DNA of 64,000 bases from Muraenolepis orangiensis. Its lineage: Eukaryota > Chordata > Actinopteri > Gadiformes > Muraenolepididae. Where the stretch lies: NCBI GenBank assembly GCA_027704905.1, contig CM051005.1, positions 33,003,873 to 33,067,872 of the forward strand, read 5' to 3'. Position numbers and translations under genes: made by a program. The notes under the pieces were generated by a model. That model was not told where the DNA came from, ran no database searches, and saw only the letters and a list, made by a program, of their open reading frames with translations. This document shows, in pieces, positions 44,886 to 57,972 of the stretch. The stretch's first letter is position 1. Each line of letters starts with the position of its first letter.

Positions 44886-46576
44886 TTAAATTCCTTTAAA
44901 TTCTGAGCCATATAATAGAGTGGTCTTTACATTTGAGTTGAAGATTTGAAGCTTGGTCTTGAATGACAGGTTTTTTGCCTTCCAGATAATATTTAGCATG
45001 TTGAATGTTGTCCTTGCCTTTCCAATCCTGGCTTGAACATCGTCTTCTGTACCCCCTTCCACAGAAATTATGCTTCCAAGGTAGGTGAAGCTGTTTACAT
45101 CCTCTAATGGGTTTTGTTCCATGGTTATGGGTGTGTTGTTCTTTCTGTTGATACGCATTACTTTGGTTTTGGATGAGTTTATTTTGAGCCCGAGAAGAGC
45201 AGCAGTTTCTTCCAGTTTTCCTGATTTTTCCTGCATCTGTTGATGTGTGTGAGCCAGTAGTGCCAGGTCATCAGTGAAATCCAGATCTTCCAGCTGCTCT
45301 GTCAAGCTCCATTGTATGCCGGTTTTTTTGTTGCTGGTTGTTACTTTCATCACCCAGTCTATGCAGAGGAGGAAAAGAAAGGGTGAGAGCAGGCACCCCT
45401 GCCGCACACCAGTCAGGACCTCGAAAGCTTCTGATATACATCCTTCATGGAGGACTTGACATCTCATCCCTTGGTAGGTGTTCCTTATGATGTTGATGAT
45501 CTTTGCTGGGATCCCATAGTGGGCCATCAGTTTCCACAGCGTTTCCCTATCCACGCTGTCAAAGGCTTTCTCAAAATCTATGAAGTTCACATAGACAGAA
45601 GAGTTCCATTCAATGGACTGTTCGATGATAATTCTAAGGGTGGCGATTTGGTCTCCACAGGATCGGTTGTTCCTGAAGCCAGCCTGGTTTTCCCTCAGTT
45701 TCTCATCGACCCCCTTCTGGAGCCTTTCCAGCAGGATGTGGTTGAGCACCTTCCCGGTGTTGACAGGAGCATTATTCCTCTGTAGTTTTTACATTCCCTG
45801 AGGTCTCCTTTCTTGGGGATTTTCACGATGTGGCCATCTTTCCAGTCAGATGGGACATTTTCTTTCTCCCAGATGGTTTGCATGAGGTGGTGAAGCATGT
45901 TGGTGGAGGTTTCAATGTCAGCCTTAAGAGCTTCTGCTGGGATCCCGTCTGGTCCCTCTGCTTTCCCTCCTCTTAAGGCCTTAATGGCTTTTCTGGTTTC
46001 TGTCTTGGTGGGGGGGTTGCAGTTTATCTCCAACAGATTTGGGGCTGGTGGGATATCTGCTTCCAGTTGAGGAGGCTGCCTGTTGAGCAGATCTCTGAAG
46101 TGTTCAGTCCATCTGTTCAACTGTTCTTCCTTGGTTGTGAGGAGAACGCCCTGTGGGTTTTTGATGTGTGCCTGTGTGTGTCTGAATTTGCCTGTGAGCT
46201 TTTTGGTAGTTAGGTATAGGTCCTTCAGGTTGTTCTTTCCCGCTGCTTCCTCTGCCTGTTGTGCTAAATCCTCAATGTATTTCTTCTTGTCTCTGCTTAC
46301 ACTTCTTTTCACTTCCTTGTTTGCTGCTGCATATTCTTTCTGTGCTACCGCCTTGGTGGCTCTGGTTTTACTTCTATTTACTGCCTCTTTTTTCTTCCTC
46401 CTCTCGATCACTTTTCTGTCTGAATCCCCGGATAGCCAGGGTTTGTTGGCTGTCTTCCTTCTCCCTACCACTTTCTCACATGTGTCTTTCCACATGGTTT
46501 TCAGACCCTTCCATATCTCCTCCACTTCATTTAAAGTTTCTATTTCTAACGCTTGATACCGGTTGTGAAGTTCCAC
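44886..46576 (-). pseudogene. RTE-type reverse transcriptase, frameshifted and 3'-truncated
   Basis: 45695-46576 holds the linker and RT fingers (ALRGGKAEGPDGIPAEALK, HIVKIPKKGDLRECKNYRGI). A frameshift near 45750 leads into 44886-45749 (ENQAGFRNNRSCGDQIATL, NFIDFEKAFDSVDRETLW, TGVRQGCLLSPFLFLL, DFTDDLALLAH), where TDD is the catalytic pair. The frame stops after VKTTLLYGSE with FKGI, so the thumb and C-terminus are missing. Confidence 0.85.
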
Positions 46577-47801
46577 TTTGTAGAGTCCTGAAAAAGCTGT
46601 GTGTTGAATTTGACCCTTCCTTCCCTGTGCTTCATGCGTTTTAACTTCAGCTGGATCTTTGCTGTAAGGAGGTGGTGGTCAGATCCTGCGTCTGCTCCTC
46701 TTCTGACTCTGACATCCAGCAAGGAGTGCCTAAACTTTTGGCTTATGCAGATGTGGTCAATCTGGTTTTCTGTGGTGTGGTCAGGAGACACCCAGGTGGC
46801 TTTATGGATGTTCTTGTGTTGGAATACTGACCCACCGATGACCAAGTTGTTATCTGCACAGGCTGCTGCGAACCTCTCTCCATTTGCATTCATGGTGCCT
46901 AGTCCTTCTCTACCCATAACTGGTTCAAAGCCGTTGTTGTTTCCCCCTATCTTAGCGTTCATGTCTCCCATCAAGATTATGATGTCCTTTCCTTTCCTGT
47001 CCTGGAGAATGGTGTATAGTTGGTTGTAGAATTGATCCTTGGTTTCATCATCAGTGTCATTGGTGGGGGCGTAGCATTGTACCACTTGGAGGTTTATTTT
47101 CTTGTGTGTGGTTTGGAATTTGGCTGTGATGATCCGTGAGTTGATGGGTTCCCAGCTGATAAGGGCCCTCTGTGCTTCTTTGGACAGCATGAACGCTACT
47201 CCCTCAGTGTGTGGTGCAGAGTCCTCTGGATGTCCTGAGTAGAGTATGGTCTCTCCACTCGCCAGCTTGACCTGCCCTGACTGTAGCCACCTGGTTTCCC
47301 CCAGACCAAGGAGAGATATCCCGTACCTCTTCATCTCCTCCGCAATCACTGCTGCCTTTCCTCCAGCATACATGGTCCTCACGTTCCATGTCGCTATGGT
47401 GGTGGGACGCCTCGAGGTCAGAAGCTTCGAGCGTACAGTCTCCTTACGGTTTTCCATGCACGCCGTCATAGTCTCTTTAGCTTGGGACGCTGAAGAGGCT
47501 TCCTTCACAAGACGTAAGGATTTTTTAAGTTTCGTCGACGTTTCTGTAGCTATAGGTTTTTTTTTACGGGATGGGGTCGCTGGCCCCACGCCCAACCCCC
47601 ATCTCTGGGGGAGGGTTTTGGAGTTGGCTTGTTAGTCCTCTTCCCACGCCTATTGTCTTCCAGGTGGTGGATTGCAGCCTCATACCACGTGGGGCCAGAC
47701 AGGCTGAGGGTTGTGTACAAGCTGTCTCGGCACGTCAAGCCCAACCAACTCCTGCTGCTGTGTATTGAGAGCTGCACTAGGCGAGCTAACCCTACCAGCA
47801 A
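46546..47801 (-). pseudogene. RTE-type LINE endonuclease
   Basis: The main frame 46546-47595 has all apurinic endonuclease motifs: TIATWNVRTM, LLGLGETRW, ILMGDMNAKIGG, NQIDHICIS and GSDHHLLTA. An upstream frame (47550-47801: GPTWYEAAIHHLEDNRRGKR) is linked across a poly-A run (minus strand, about 47555-47563) where a frameshift lies. Related fish proteins are often labelled craniofacial development protein 2-like. Confidence 0.85.
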
Positions 47802-47821
47802 CGCAAGACAGAATAATAGAT

Positions 47822-48084
47822 ATATATATATATATATACAGGTAAGTAAGTATTTAACAGGTAGTGATCAGGGGTATCATCCCTGGATTCAGAAGACGTC
47901 TTTTGTTGAACCCATAGTTTGTCTTGTCTATCTTTAGCAACTCTCGCTGTCCCCATAGCAACCTTGGAATAGAAGATGAATTATTGACTGGCTAATGCTA
48001 ACTGCTGAATAACTGACCTGCCCCTAAGACTATTAGCATAGTGTTTATCTATGTACCGTACCAATCTAGGTCTAAATCTGGAGG
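47822..48084. repeat. Left end of SAA-array unit 2
   Basis: TA repeat, caggtaagtaagtatttaac, then ccatagtttgtcttgtctat without interruption at 47905-47930. This is the uninterrupted form of the site that is split at 21857/30951. No gene. Confidence 0.85.
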
Positions 48085-48298
48085 ATTGAATCCTCTTTAT
48101 TGGTACACACACAGTGAAATTAGTTTCTCTGCATTTAACCCATGCTAGTATTAGGAGCAGTGGGAAGCTATTTTCTATACAGCGCCGGGTAGCAGTGAAG
48201 GGGTCTGGGGCCTTGCTTAAGGGCACCTCGGCAGTGCCCTGGTGTTTCGGGGACTTGAACCAAGCCCCAACCCACTGAGCTACTGCTGCAGCCCGGAA
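48085..48298 (-). mobile_element. tRNA-derived SINE, unit 2
   Basis: Near-identical to 31106-31322, with the same A and B boxes on the minus strand. Confidence 0.75.
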
Positions 48299-48341
48299 GA
48301 CACATTCATGGCTGGAAGAAAAGGTGGAGGAAACAGAGGCC

Positions 48342-49529
<1,188 letters not shown>

Positions 49530-50150
49530 TATCTGATCATCTCTACCTAGGAGACAGTTACTAAATAGGACCATCTCTAGGTCTAACTAGGAGACAGTTA
49601 CTAAATAGGACCATCTTGTTGTGCGTCGCCAGCTATGCTGAAAAGTTTCTGTTTATTCATGTATGATGTTTAGTTTAATTCCAGGGTTTTATTTCTATAG
49701 TCTTCCTCCCGCCCCCTGTGATTGGTTATGTCATTATTGTTTGCACCTGGTTATGTCATTATTGTTTGCACCTGGTGATGTCTCCTGGCATAAATAGGTC
49801 CAGGCAATCACTGTCTCGTTGCCAGATTGTCTCGTTGTGTTATGCCGAATTCTTCAGCGTTCAGGTTCCACGTCGTGCCACGCCACAGTCAGGTTTTTGG
49901 AGATTCATTATTTTGCCTTTGAGCTTTACAATCATCGAGTGACTTTTTGTGTTGGACCTTGCTTGTTCAGTAAAGACTCTTTTTACTTTATCAATGTGTC
50001 TGCATTCGTGCTTTTGGATCCACACCGTGTACGCCCGTGACCTACTGAATAGGACCATCTCTAGGTCTAGCTGGGAGACAGATATTGTAAAGGACCATTT
50101 GTAGGTCTAGCTGGGAGACAGATATTGTAAAGGACCATCTCTAGGTCTAG
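49530..50150. repeat. Minisatellite remnant, unit 2, with LTR-like insertion
   Basis: Only about two copies of the 36-40 bp unit precede and three follow an insertion at 49617-50040. Confidence 0.85.
49617..50040 (+). mobile_element. LTR-like insertion, unit 2
   Basis: Starts TGTTGTGCGTCG and ends near cgcccgtga. It has a TATA-like cataaatagg (49789-49798), agtaaagac (49970) and a 25-bp direct repeat of gttatgtcattattgtttgc. The style is that of a Gypsy solo LTR, but no target duplication is clear. It is a different sequence from the LTR at 32602-32926. Confidence 0.6.
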
Positions 50151-50383
50151 GATATATGTATGTGTATGAGAGAGAACAGCTGCAACACATCTCCTGCTGT
50201 TTCAGTGAAAAGAGGCATGATGGATCTGGAGACCTCGTCACGTCCTTCTGTTCTCGCCACCTGGTAACATTGTGTGTGTGTATGTTTGTGTGTCAACGTT
50301 TTTGACCTATGATAATCTAATATCTACTAAGAATGGCTAGCAATTATATTGTTGACCATTTATGTTATTTGATTAGTAGGCGC

Positions 50384-50709
50384 AGTCCTGTCACAAGAGT
50401 GGCCGGAGGGGGAAAATGTTGTGGCCTATTACAGCAAAGCACTGAGCAAAGCTGAGCGCCGATATTGTGTCAGGGACCTGTTGTTGGCTGTAGTCTGCCA
50501 TCCGACACTTTAAATATTACCTGTGTGGCCGCCCCTTCCCCTTACGCACTGATCATGCCTCCCTACAGTGGCTGGTGACATTCAAGGAGCCAGAGGGGCA
50601 GTTGGCTCGTTGGTTGGAGGAGTTGCAGTGCTACGAGTTCACTGTCACCCACCGTGCAGGAGAACCACATGGCAACGCAGACGCACTCTATCACTCGCAC
50701 TCACTCTAA
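50384..50709 (+). pseudogene. Gypsy RNase H fragment, unit 2
   Basis: Same fragment as 33692-34014. It keeps the AERRYCVRD-like piece lost in unit 1 but has a deletion near 50492 (gtagtctgccatccg) that breaks the frame. The downstream part VTHRAGEPHGNADALYH is unchanged. Confidence 0.75.
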
Positions 50710-51624
50710 TCTCTCATTTATAACATCTGGGATGAAAATGTGGAAAACAATTAGTAATGGACCAACAGTGTATATATAGTTACAAATAAGTAAACACATG
50801 TATAAAATATGTACACGGCAATAAATCAAATATATGTCTAAATGGAATGTTTATTGTTGTATTCACAATTTTATAATGGTTCATTTCAATTCAGGGGCCA
50901 ATGGAAAATCTCGCCGGAGACCTCTAACATTACCAGGGCCGGCCCTGGCAATGTTGGAGGTCTCAGGCATGAGAAACACACATGGACGTTGTTTAGTGAA
51001 CATGAACCCATGGCTGCAGTAAGTGTTTAAAAGGCCTTGTTTTCCTGTTAATGACAGTCACATACATCTCATTATGTGTATTGGGGACTGGAACCCTTAA
51101 GGATCCCCCTTTTGTTGTACACAACATGGATGGAATACAAATAAAAATAACTAATTGATATAGTGCCTTTCAAGCACCTTTTACAGATACAAATAAATAA
51201 AGTGAATAAATAATAAATACATATGTAGAGAAAACCAAGTAAACGGAGTAGTCAAAGTGTATATACCTTCTGGTGCTTTAGGGACAGACCTATGGTTAAA
51301 GGGAGGGACACCAGGTCTTGGATGTGGTTCTGATTATACACATTCTGTTACACAAGGATACGTATGCTACATGGTGCACAACAACCTATACTCAATGTGT
51401 ATAGCACAGCCAGACTATATAAACCCTTTGACACAAACCTAGTCTTTCACAATGAGAACGTAATATGACCTTACTTTTCCGTTGTATGATGGGAATACCC
51501 AGCTGTGTAATTCTTTCCTAGTGGAGTTTATTCCATTATGGACAGTCCAGGACTTCAACACAAGGCACTCCAGATAATTTGTCTCCCTCTAGTGGACATC
51601 TAGAACACTATCTGAGAACAATAC
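50710..51624. other. SAA upstream flank, unit 2, no gene recognised
   Basis: Matches 34015-34969 apart from the missing TAA repeat. It includes an inverted pair ggccggccctggcaatgttg / ctaacattaccagggcc around 50925-50965. Confidence 0.5.
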
Positions 51625-51658
51625 TACCGTTTTCACACTGCACACTGCATTAGTTAGT

Positions 51659-51690
<32 letters not shown>

Positions 51691-51889
51691 GAGGCGAAAC
51701 CCGTAGTCGTTTTATTGCTTTGCTTCTGAACGAGTTACTTCGGGATCTAAACTACCTCCCCAAGGTGGATTAGATAATGCGCACTAGTTGGGTAGCGAAT
51801 GCGCATTACTTGCCAGTGTGAAAGCAAAAGCTGAACAAAACTAGTTTTGCAGCGCCGCGAATACCCTATTTAAGCCCAGTGTGAAAACG
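51625..51889. mobile_element. MITE upstream of the SAA pseudogene, shortened
   Basis: Left end TACCGTTTTCACACTG; right end gtgtgaaaacg is cut short by a small deletion. The interior is shorter by about 230 bp than at 34970-35470. Confidence 0.7.
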
Positions 51890-52085
51890 CTTCAGACAAC
51901 ATCAATAACACAACAATAAAAATACTAAAATAACAGGAACATTTGGTCTGCTCCTTTTATCAACCAGGGCAAGGTTAGTAGGCTAAACTAGTTAAGGTAG
52001 GCCTTTTATCCGTGCCCTGGTACATGAATGTTGCAGACCCATAATTATAGCTGTAGGCAAGAGTCAAGATTTTTCAACAAGTTTG

Positions 52086-52177
52086 TTGCATAATTTCCCT
52101 TTCATTCACTTGTGAAAGTAGGTCAACTGCAAAACCCTGGAAACCCCCACCCCACCCCTTTTCCAACAATATATAAG
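52086..52177 (+). promoter_or_regulatory. Promoter of the SAA pseudogene
   Basis: kappaB-like GGAAACCCCC at 52139-52148 and TATATAAG at 52170-52177, spaced as in the intact gene. A C/EBP-like gttgcataat (52085-52094) is found only here. Elements of this kind drive acute-phase SAA expression; the use is inferred. Confidence 0.55.
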
Positions 52178-52438
52178 AAAACCAAGGTAGCAAAACCCAG
52201 AGTAGCACACACATACAGACCTAACAACACACTACACACTCGATACTCATTACTCAAGCTGTAAGTATGGGGATTATTTCATCATCAAACAATAAGGTGT
52301 ACCGTTAGTATTACAGCAAATTTTTCTGTGGAATAATTCAATGTGTTTGATTTCCTAGGGATTTGCTCCGTTTAAAGGGCGTAATGCAGCTAATTGGTTG
52401 ACGTGAGTTAACTGTTTCTCGTTTTTTCTCCTTTCTAG

Positions 52439-53412
52439 ACATCTTCAGCCATGAAGCTGATCCTAGCAGGACTTTTCCTTCTGGCTGTGGCAACCCACGT
52501 GCACAAGTGGTCACCGACTTCCCGAGAGAGGCTGTTCAAGGTGACACTTGTTCAGGAATTATAATATGGAATCATTCATAAAATTTATTTTGCACTTACT
52601 TTGGTTGATTATGTTAATATGAACCATTGATGTCAATACAATGACGATTGCCCCAAATGAATGATTGCATGTAGCTGAACATGCCACTGTGTTCTACCTG
52701 AGCAGGAGCTGGAGACATGTGGCGTGCCTACAGTGACATGAAGGAAGCCAACTGGAAGAACTCAGACAAATTCTATCATGCCAGGGAAACTACGATGCTG
52801 CCCAGAGAGGACCAGGGGGCCGATTTATAGCTAGGGTCATCAGGTAAACTCTCTTCAACTCTACCTGACATTTAGAAATATGGATTCATGTCAAATGATA
52901 TTCAAATGAAAGGCGTTCATAACAATAACTGCTGTTGTCTATAACTGCTATGATGTGAGAGGGCATTGTCTGTTCTTTAAACATTGTATTTGCACAAACA
53001 TTTATATGAAAAAGGCCTTTTTACATGTTGTGGTGTTCCTGGTGATCGAGTCAATGTTATTTGTATCGCCCCTTAATCAGAGTTACAGTCTCAAGGGCCA
53101 CGTGTTTATGACAACACCCCCAAACCCCATGTACAAGGAAACCAAAGAAAGAAAGAAATAGTCTAATGAGAATATCATTTTCGTGTGTGTGTGTGAGTGG
53201 TGCTGGCAGGTATCCTTCAGGTGGGAACCACAGCGGCACACTGGGACGGTGTGCTTTGAATATGTGCGTCATTGTTTTCTAGTGATGGCAGAGAGATTGT
53301 TCAGACAATCACTAGACGAGGAAATGAGGACTCAGCTGCTGACCAGGAGGCCAACCGCTGGGGACGTAACGGAGGAGATCCCAACATCTACAGACCCAAG
53401 GGGTTGCCTTAG
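52439..53412 (+). pseudogene. Serum amyloid A pseudogene (two frameshifts)
   Basis: Exons at 52439-52540 (ATG 52451), 52706-52843 and 53283-53412 keep AG/GT borders. Relative to the intact gene, exon 2 is 5 bp longer (net +2 shift between the signal peptide and PREAVQ) and exon 3 lost one G in the signature region (near 52785). Translation would stop at 52739-52741 after 41 residues. Exon 4 read in its own frame is open and closer to the usual SAA sequence (SAADQEANRWGRNGGDPN) than the intact gene, ending two codons early. Splice sites, TATA and 3' flank are near-identical to the intact gene, so inactivation looks recent. Confidence 0.88.
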
Positions 53413-53940
53413 AAATACGGAAGATGAAACCGTCTACCCAAGAAGATGCATGTTTTTATAGATAAAGAATGTAGAACGTAGCTGTTTGAGATTCATACTT
53501 TTCATCCTTTGCTTGCCTGTGGAAAACAAAGAAATTTGACCTGTTCATTCTAAGAGCAATTCTTAAATAACCTCTGCTTTTTATATACCTTGTTAGCTAT
53601 TATGTCCTCACTGTGTTAAGCACAGCCAGACGATTTACATCTACAAGCAGGACCTTACTCTTCTACACGACATGTGTTTGTTTTGCGGATTAAATATAGG
53701 TTAATATGGCATCTTTGTGTTTAACGTTTCTGTGTATTGTCCACTATGTTGTCACTGGCCAATGTTCCACATGAATGCAAATAGGCCTCATGTTTATCAC
53801 CACCTAGTGGAATACAAAACATATATCGTTTTAATTGAGTTGCGGTCAAAATGAACATTAAAATCAAATGACCATCGACATTAGTATTTGGTGCACAAAT
53901 TAATCATTGAATCTTGTCGCCTTGCTCTGATGCTATATAG
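53413..53940. other. 3' flank of SAA pseudogene
   Basis: About 99% identical to 36996-37515 by eye, including the ATTAAA signal. Homology stops at gctatatag (53940). Confidence 0.7.
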
Positions 53941-54289
53941 TGCCGTTGAATTCAAGGTCCAACAAAATAGAAGAATAAATAATAATTAAAATAAGAAATA
54001 GTACTTATTGTTACTTATTAGAATAATAACATTTTCTTTCTACTCCTCAAATGTTTTTGGCATTGAGTGTTATGTTCTGTATTTCTTAATACAAGGACCA
54101 ATAACTCATGTCAATTTCACAGTTTTACAGTTACAGTTTCAAAGGGCTTTACAGGCCACATATTTACAACCCGCCCCCCTTAACCCTAGACCTCCCAAAG
54201 GACAAGACAAAACTACGCTAAATAATAATAATAATGTAATGAGTGCTGAGGGGCACTCCTAGGAGCCAAACTATAGCGTTAAAAGGTTT
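53941..54289. other. No gene; retroposon-tail-like piece
   Basis: Unrelated to unit 1. It contains a TAA/AAT repeat (54217-54236) and acagtttcaaagggctttac, similar to retroposon 3' pieces in fish. Class unknown. Confidence 0.35.
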
Positions 54290-54383
54290 TAAGTTGTTTT
54301 AAGTCAGAGACGTCCATGTCCACCTCCTCCTCCGCTTCCTGAGGGTTCTCGCTCTCCTCCGAGGAAGGCCCCTCCCCGTCCTC

Positions 54384-55708
54384 CTAGGAGGTGTCTGACA
54401 CCCCGAGGAATGGAATCTCTGTGGTGGTGACGGCTGCCGAAGCGGTTGACCTCGCTGGCTGGTTGGGGTGGCGTTGATGGAAACGCCTATTGAGGTCCTT
54501 GGCTAAAACATGCTGGGCCGGAACCCACGACCTCTCCTCCGGGCCATACCCCCTCCAATCGACCAGGTACTGGAGGCCCCTCCCACGACGACGGGAACGC
54601 AGTAGGCGGCGGACGGAGTAAACCGGGCCGCCATCGATGACTCTGGGTGGCGGTGGAGGTGGAGCAGCCGGGACCAGCGGACTCACCCTAGCTGGCTTGA
54701 CCCTGGAAACATGGAAGGTCGGGTGAATCCGCATAGACCGGGGCAGATTAAGCCTAACTGCCACCGGGTTGACGACCTCCAGGACCTCGAAAGGGCCAAT
54801 AAATCTAGGCGCCAACTTGTTGGACTCCACCCGCAATGGTATGTCCCGAGTGGACAGCCATACCTTCTGGCCCACCTGGTAGGTAGGGCCCTCGGAACGA
54901 CGGCGGTTGGCGGTTGAGGCTTACCGGTTGGCCGAGCGGAGGAGCGAAGCTCTGGCTTGGGTCCAGGTCCGACGGCAGCGACGGATGAAGGCCTGGACAG
55001 ACGGGCAGGAGACCTCCTTCTCCAGGGCCGGGAATAGCGGAGGCTGGAATCCGTAAGCACACTGGAAAGGGGATAGTCCAGTGGCCGAGCTGACCAGCGT
55101 GTTGTGAGAACATACTCTACCCACAGGAGTTGTTTTGACCAGGAGGAGGGGTGCTTGGCGACGGTGCACCGCAGCGCTGTCTCCATCTCCTGGTTCTTCC
55201 GCTCCGTCTGCCCATTGGATTGGGGGTGGAACCCAGACGACAGGCTGATGGTGGCCCCGATCAGCGAGCAGAACTCCCTCCAAAACACTGACGTGAACTG
55301 GGGCCCCCGGTCGGAGACCACGTCGGTGGCGAGACCATGTAGCCGGAAGACATGACTCAAGACCAGTTCAGCTGTCTCCTTGGCCGAGGGGAGTTTGGGC
55401 AGGGGAATGAAGTGGGCCATCTTGCTGAACCGATCCACCACCGTCAGGATGGCGGTGTGTCCGTTGGACGGTGGCAGACCGGTAACGAAGTCCAGGGATA
55501 TGTGGGACCAGGGACCATGGGGCACAGGCAAAGGCTGTAGGAGACCCGCAGGAGCCCGATGAGAGGGCTTATGCTGGTTGCAAACCGGACAGGCGTTGAC
55601 AAACTCCCGAGTGTCCTTCTCCATGGTGGTCCACCAGAACCTCTGCTGCAGGACCCCCTTGGTGCGTTGAATCCCGGGGTGGCAGGAGAGCCGGAGTTGT
55701 GGGCCCAA
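54384..55708 (-). pseudogene. Gypsy integrase with chromodomain
   Basis: 54683-55708 carries CPVCNQHKPSHRAPAGLL, SLDFVTGLPPSNGHTAIL, VVSDRGPQFTSVFW and NGQTERKNQEME (D, D and E of the triad), then a frame change at about 55140. 54384-54875 carries the end of integrase and a chromodomain: YSVRRLLRSRRRGRGLQYLV and DWRGYGPEERSWVPAQH. Chromodomains direct chromovirus integration to marked chromatin. Confidence 0.85.
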
Positions 55709-55869
55709 ATGAGGACATCAGACCTCAATGGCTGGGGAACACGATTAGGAGGGCGGGTGCTCGGACAGGGCTGGCCCACCAGGGCGGCCTTGACCCTCTC
55801 CTCTATCTTCCAGACAAGAGGGGCCATCAACCGCGGAGCAGGTATGATGGTGTCAGGACCCTCGGCGAG

Positions 55870-57000
55870 CTACCCTCCCTCCACAAATTGACGTGACAGA
55901 GCGTCGGCCTTGACGTTACGGGACCCGGGACGGTAGGCGAGGGAGAAATTGAACCTTGTAAAAAAAAGGGACCACCTGGCCTGTCGGGAGTTCAGCCTCC
56001 TGGCGGACTGGATGTACTCCAGGTTCTTGTGGTCAGTCCAAACCAGGAAGGGCAACTTGGTCCCTTCAAGCCAGTGGCACCATTCCTCCAAGGACAACTT
56101 CACCGCTAAGAGCTCCCGATTCCCGATGTCATAATTTCTCTCCGCCGGAGGCGTCCACCTCCACCACAAACTGTCTCTCAGGATCCGGGACTAGGAGGAT
56201 GGGAGCGGAGGTAAACCGAGCCTTGACTCCTTGGAAGGCCTCCTCCGCCGAGGAAGACCACTGGAACGAGACCTTGGTGGAGGTGAGGGTCGAGAGCGGA
56301 GCAGCTACTGTGCTGTAGCCACGGATGAACCTCCGATAGAAGTTAGCAAACCCGAGGAAGCGTGGCAGCTGCTTGCGGGACTCAGGAGCAGGCCAGAATG
56401 TAACCGCGGAAACCTTGGTTGGGTCCATCTGCATGGTCCCTTGTCCCACAATATACCCCAGGAACGAGACGGAGGAGGAATGGAACTCGCACTTCTCCGT
56501 CTTCACAAAAAGGGAGTTCTCGAGGAGGCGCTGGAGGACTGCCTGGACATGGTGTACATGCTCCTTCCTGTCCTTCGAAAAAATAAGGATGCCGTCCAGG
56601 TAAACGAACACATGCTTGTCGAGCATGTCCCTCAACACGTCGTTAACCAACGCCTGGAACACTGCCGGGCGTTGGTAAGACCAAACGGCATCACCAGATA
56701 TTCGTAATGGCCGGTGGACGTGTTGAAGGCCATCTTCCACTCGTCCCCCTCCTGGATCCGGACCAAGTGGTAGGCGTTCCGCAGATCCAGCTTGGTGTAG
56801 ATCACGGCTCCCTGTAGCAACTCAAAGGCGGATGATATCAGTGGGAGCGGGTTACGGTTCTTAATTGTGATGTCATTAAGGCCCCTGTAGTCTATGCAGG
56901 GCCTTATTGACTTGTCCTTCTTCTCCACAAAGAAGAACCCCGCTCCAGCCGGTGAAGACGAGGGACGGATAATTCGGCCGCCAGAGAGTCGCTATTGTAG
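55870..57000 (-). pseudogene. Gypsy RT and RNase H, unit 2
   Basis: RT: 56632-56928 (LDLRNAYHLVRIQEGDEWKM) and 56129-56740 (VFVYLDGILIFSKDRKEHV). RNase H: 55870-56169 (RNYDIGNRELLAVKLSLEEW). The second catalytic Asp of YLDD is Gly (codon 56591-56593), so RT would be inactive. A one-base deletion near 56670 splits RT, and a deletion between RT and RNase H removes the DASDVGVGAILSQ part. Confidence 0.85.
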
Positions 57001-57018
57001 GCCTCCATGGCCTCTCTC

Positions 57019-57972
57019 TCAGGTGCGGACAGGGAATACAGGCGGCCCTTCGGGGGCGACGTACGACGTGGCGACGTGGAGGTCAATGGCAGAATCGTAC
57101 GGGCGGTAAGGGGATAACAACGTTGCTTTGGCCTTGCTGAACACCTCCCGAAAATCGTGGTACTCCACCGGTACCCGGTCCAGCGCAGGGGAGGAACAAA
57201 CAGAGCGCAGGGGCGCGGTGGCCTGCTTAAGGCAGACCTGATGGCAGGAGGGACTCCACCCCACAATGGCTCCCGTGGCCCAGTCGATGTGAGGGTTATG
57301 GCGGCGGAGCCAGGGGTAGCCCAGGATCAGGGGGAGCTGAGGGGACCGCAAGATGTAGAATTGGATGGTTTCATGGTGGTTACCAGATAAAAGCATGCAG
57401 CGTGGTCTGATGGACCACGGTCCATCTGGAGACGGTCCCCGGGGGATGGCCATCCAGGGCATTTGCTGGAACGGGACAGGGTAGGGGAACGTGACCGATG
57501 CCCAACTGCAGCGAGAGGTTCTCATCGATGATGTTGACATCGGCACCCGAGTCAATGAATGTCGTGATGGTGTGGGAACCATCAGCTAACAGCACAAGGG
57601 TCTCTGGTTGGGGAACAGTAAATTCCCCATTACTGGTGAGCTGTGCCCCTTTAATGGGCATCGAGCAACGAAATGACCTGACCCCCCACAGTACATACAT
57701 CAATTACAGCGGCGGCGGTGCTCCCGCTCCTCCGAGGTGAGGCTGGTGCGGCCCACCTGCATGGGCTCCGGCTCCTCCCGGTGTGGTCCCGCAGGTGTCC
57801 TGGACATCTCGGATGACACTCTCTAATGCGTCGCTGGGCGGTGACTGGCCCCCGACTGTCGTCGCTCCTGTCTCCGCACCAGCACGCGTTGATCCACCCG
57901 TGACGCTAACTCAATGAGTCCGTCGAGCGACGCAGGTAGATCAAACGGAACCAACACGTCCTTGACGTAGTC
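57019..57972 (-). pseudogene. Gypsy protease and gag end, unit 2
   Basis: 57380-57703 contains LVLLADGSHTITTFIDSGAD (protease active site). 57019-57582 continues with ILRSPQLPLILGYPWLRRHN. The gag knuckle region is frame-broken. Gag is cut at about 57972, where it joins LTR sequence. Confidence 0.8.

Larger units (their letters stand above)
44848..47811 (-). mobile_element. RTE-type LINE inserted between units 1 and 2
   Basis: Minus-strand element of 2964 bp bounded by AATAATAGGTA (44837-44847) and AATAATAGATA (47812-47822), an 11-bp target duplication with one mismatch. Unit 3 shows the empty site at 61384-61395. The 3' end is a poly(A) (poly-T at 44848-44868), directly after three repeats of aatttaaagg; the protein C-terminus is cut off. 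It is younger than the unit duplication. Confidence 0.85.
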
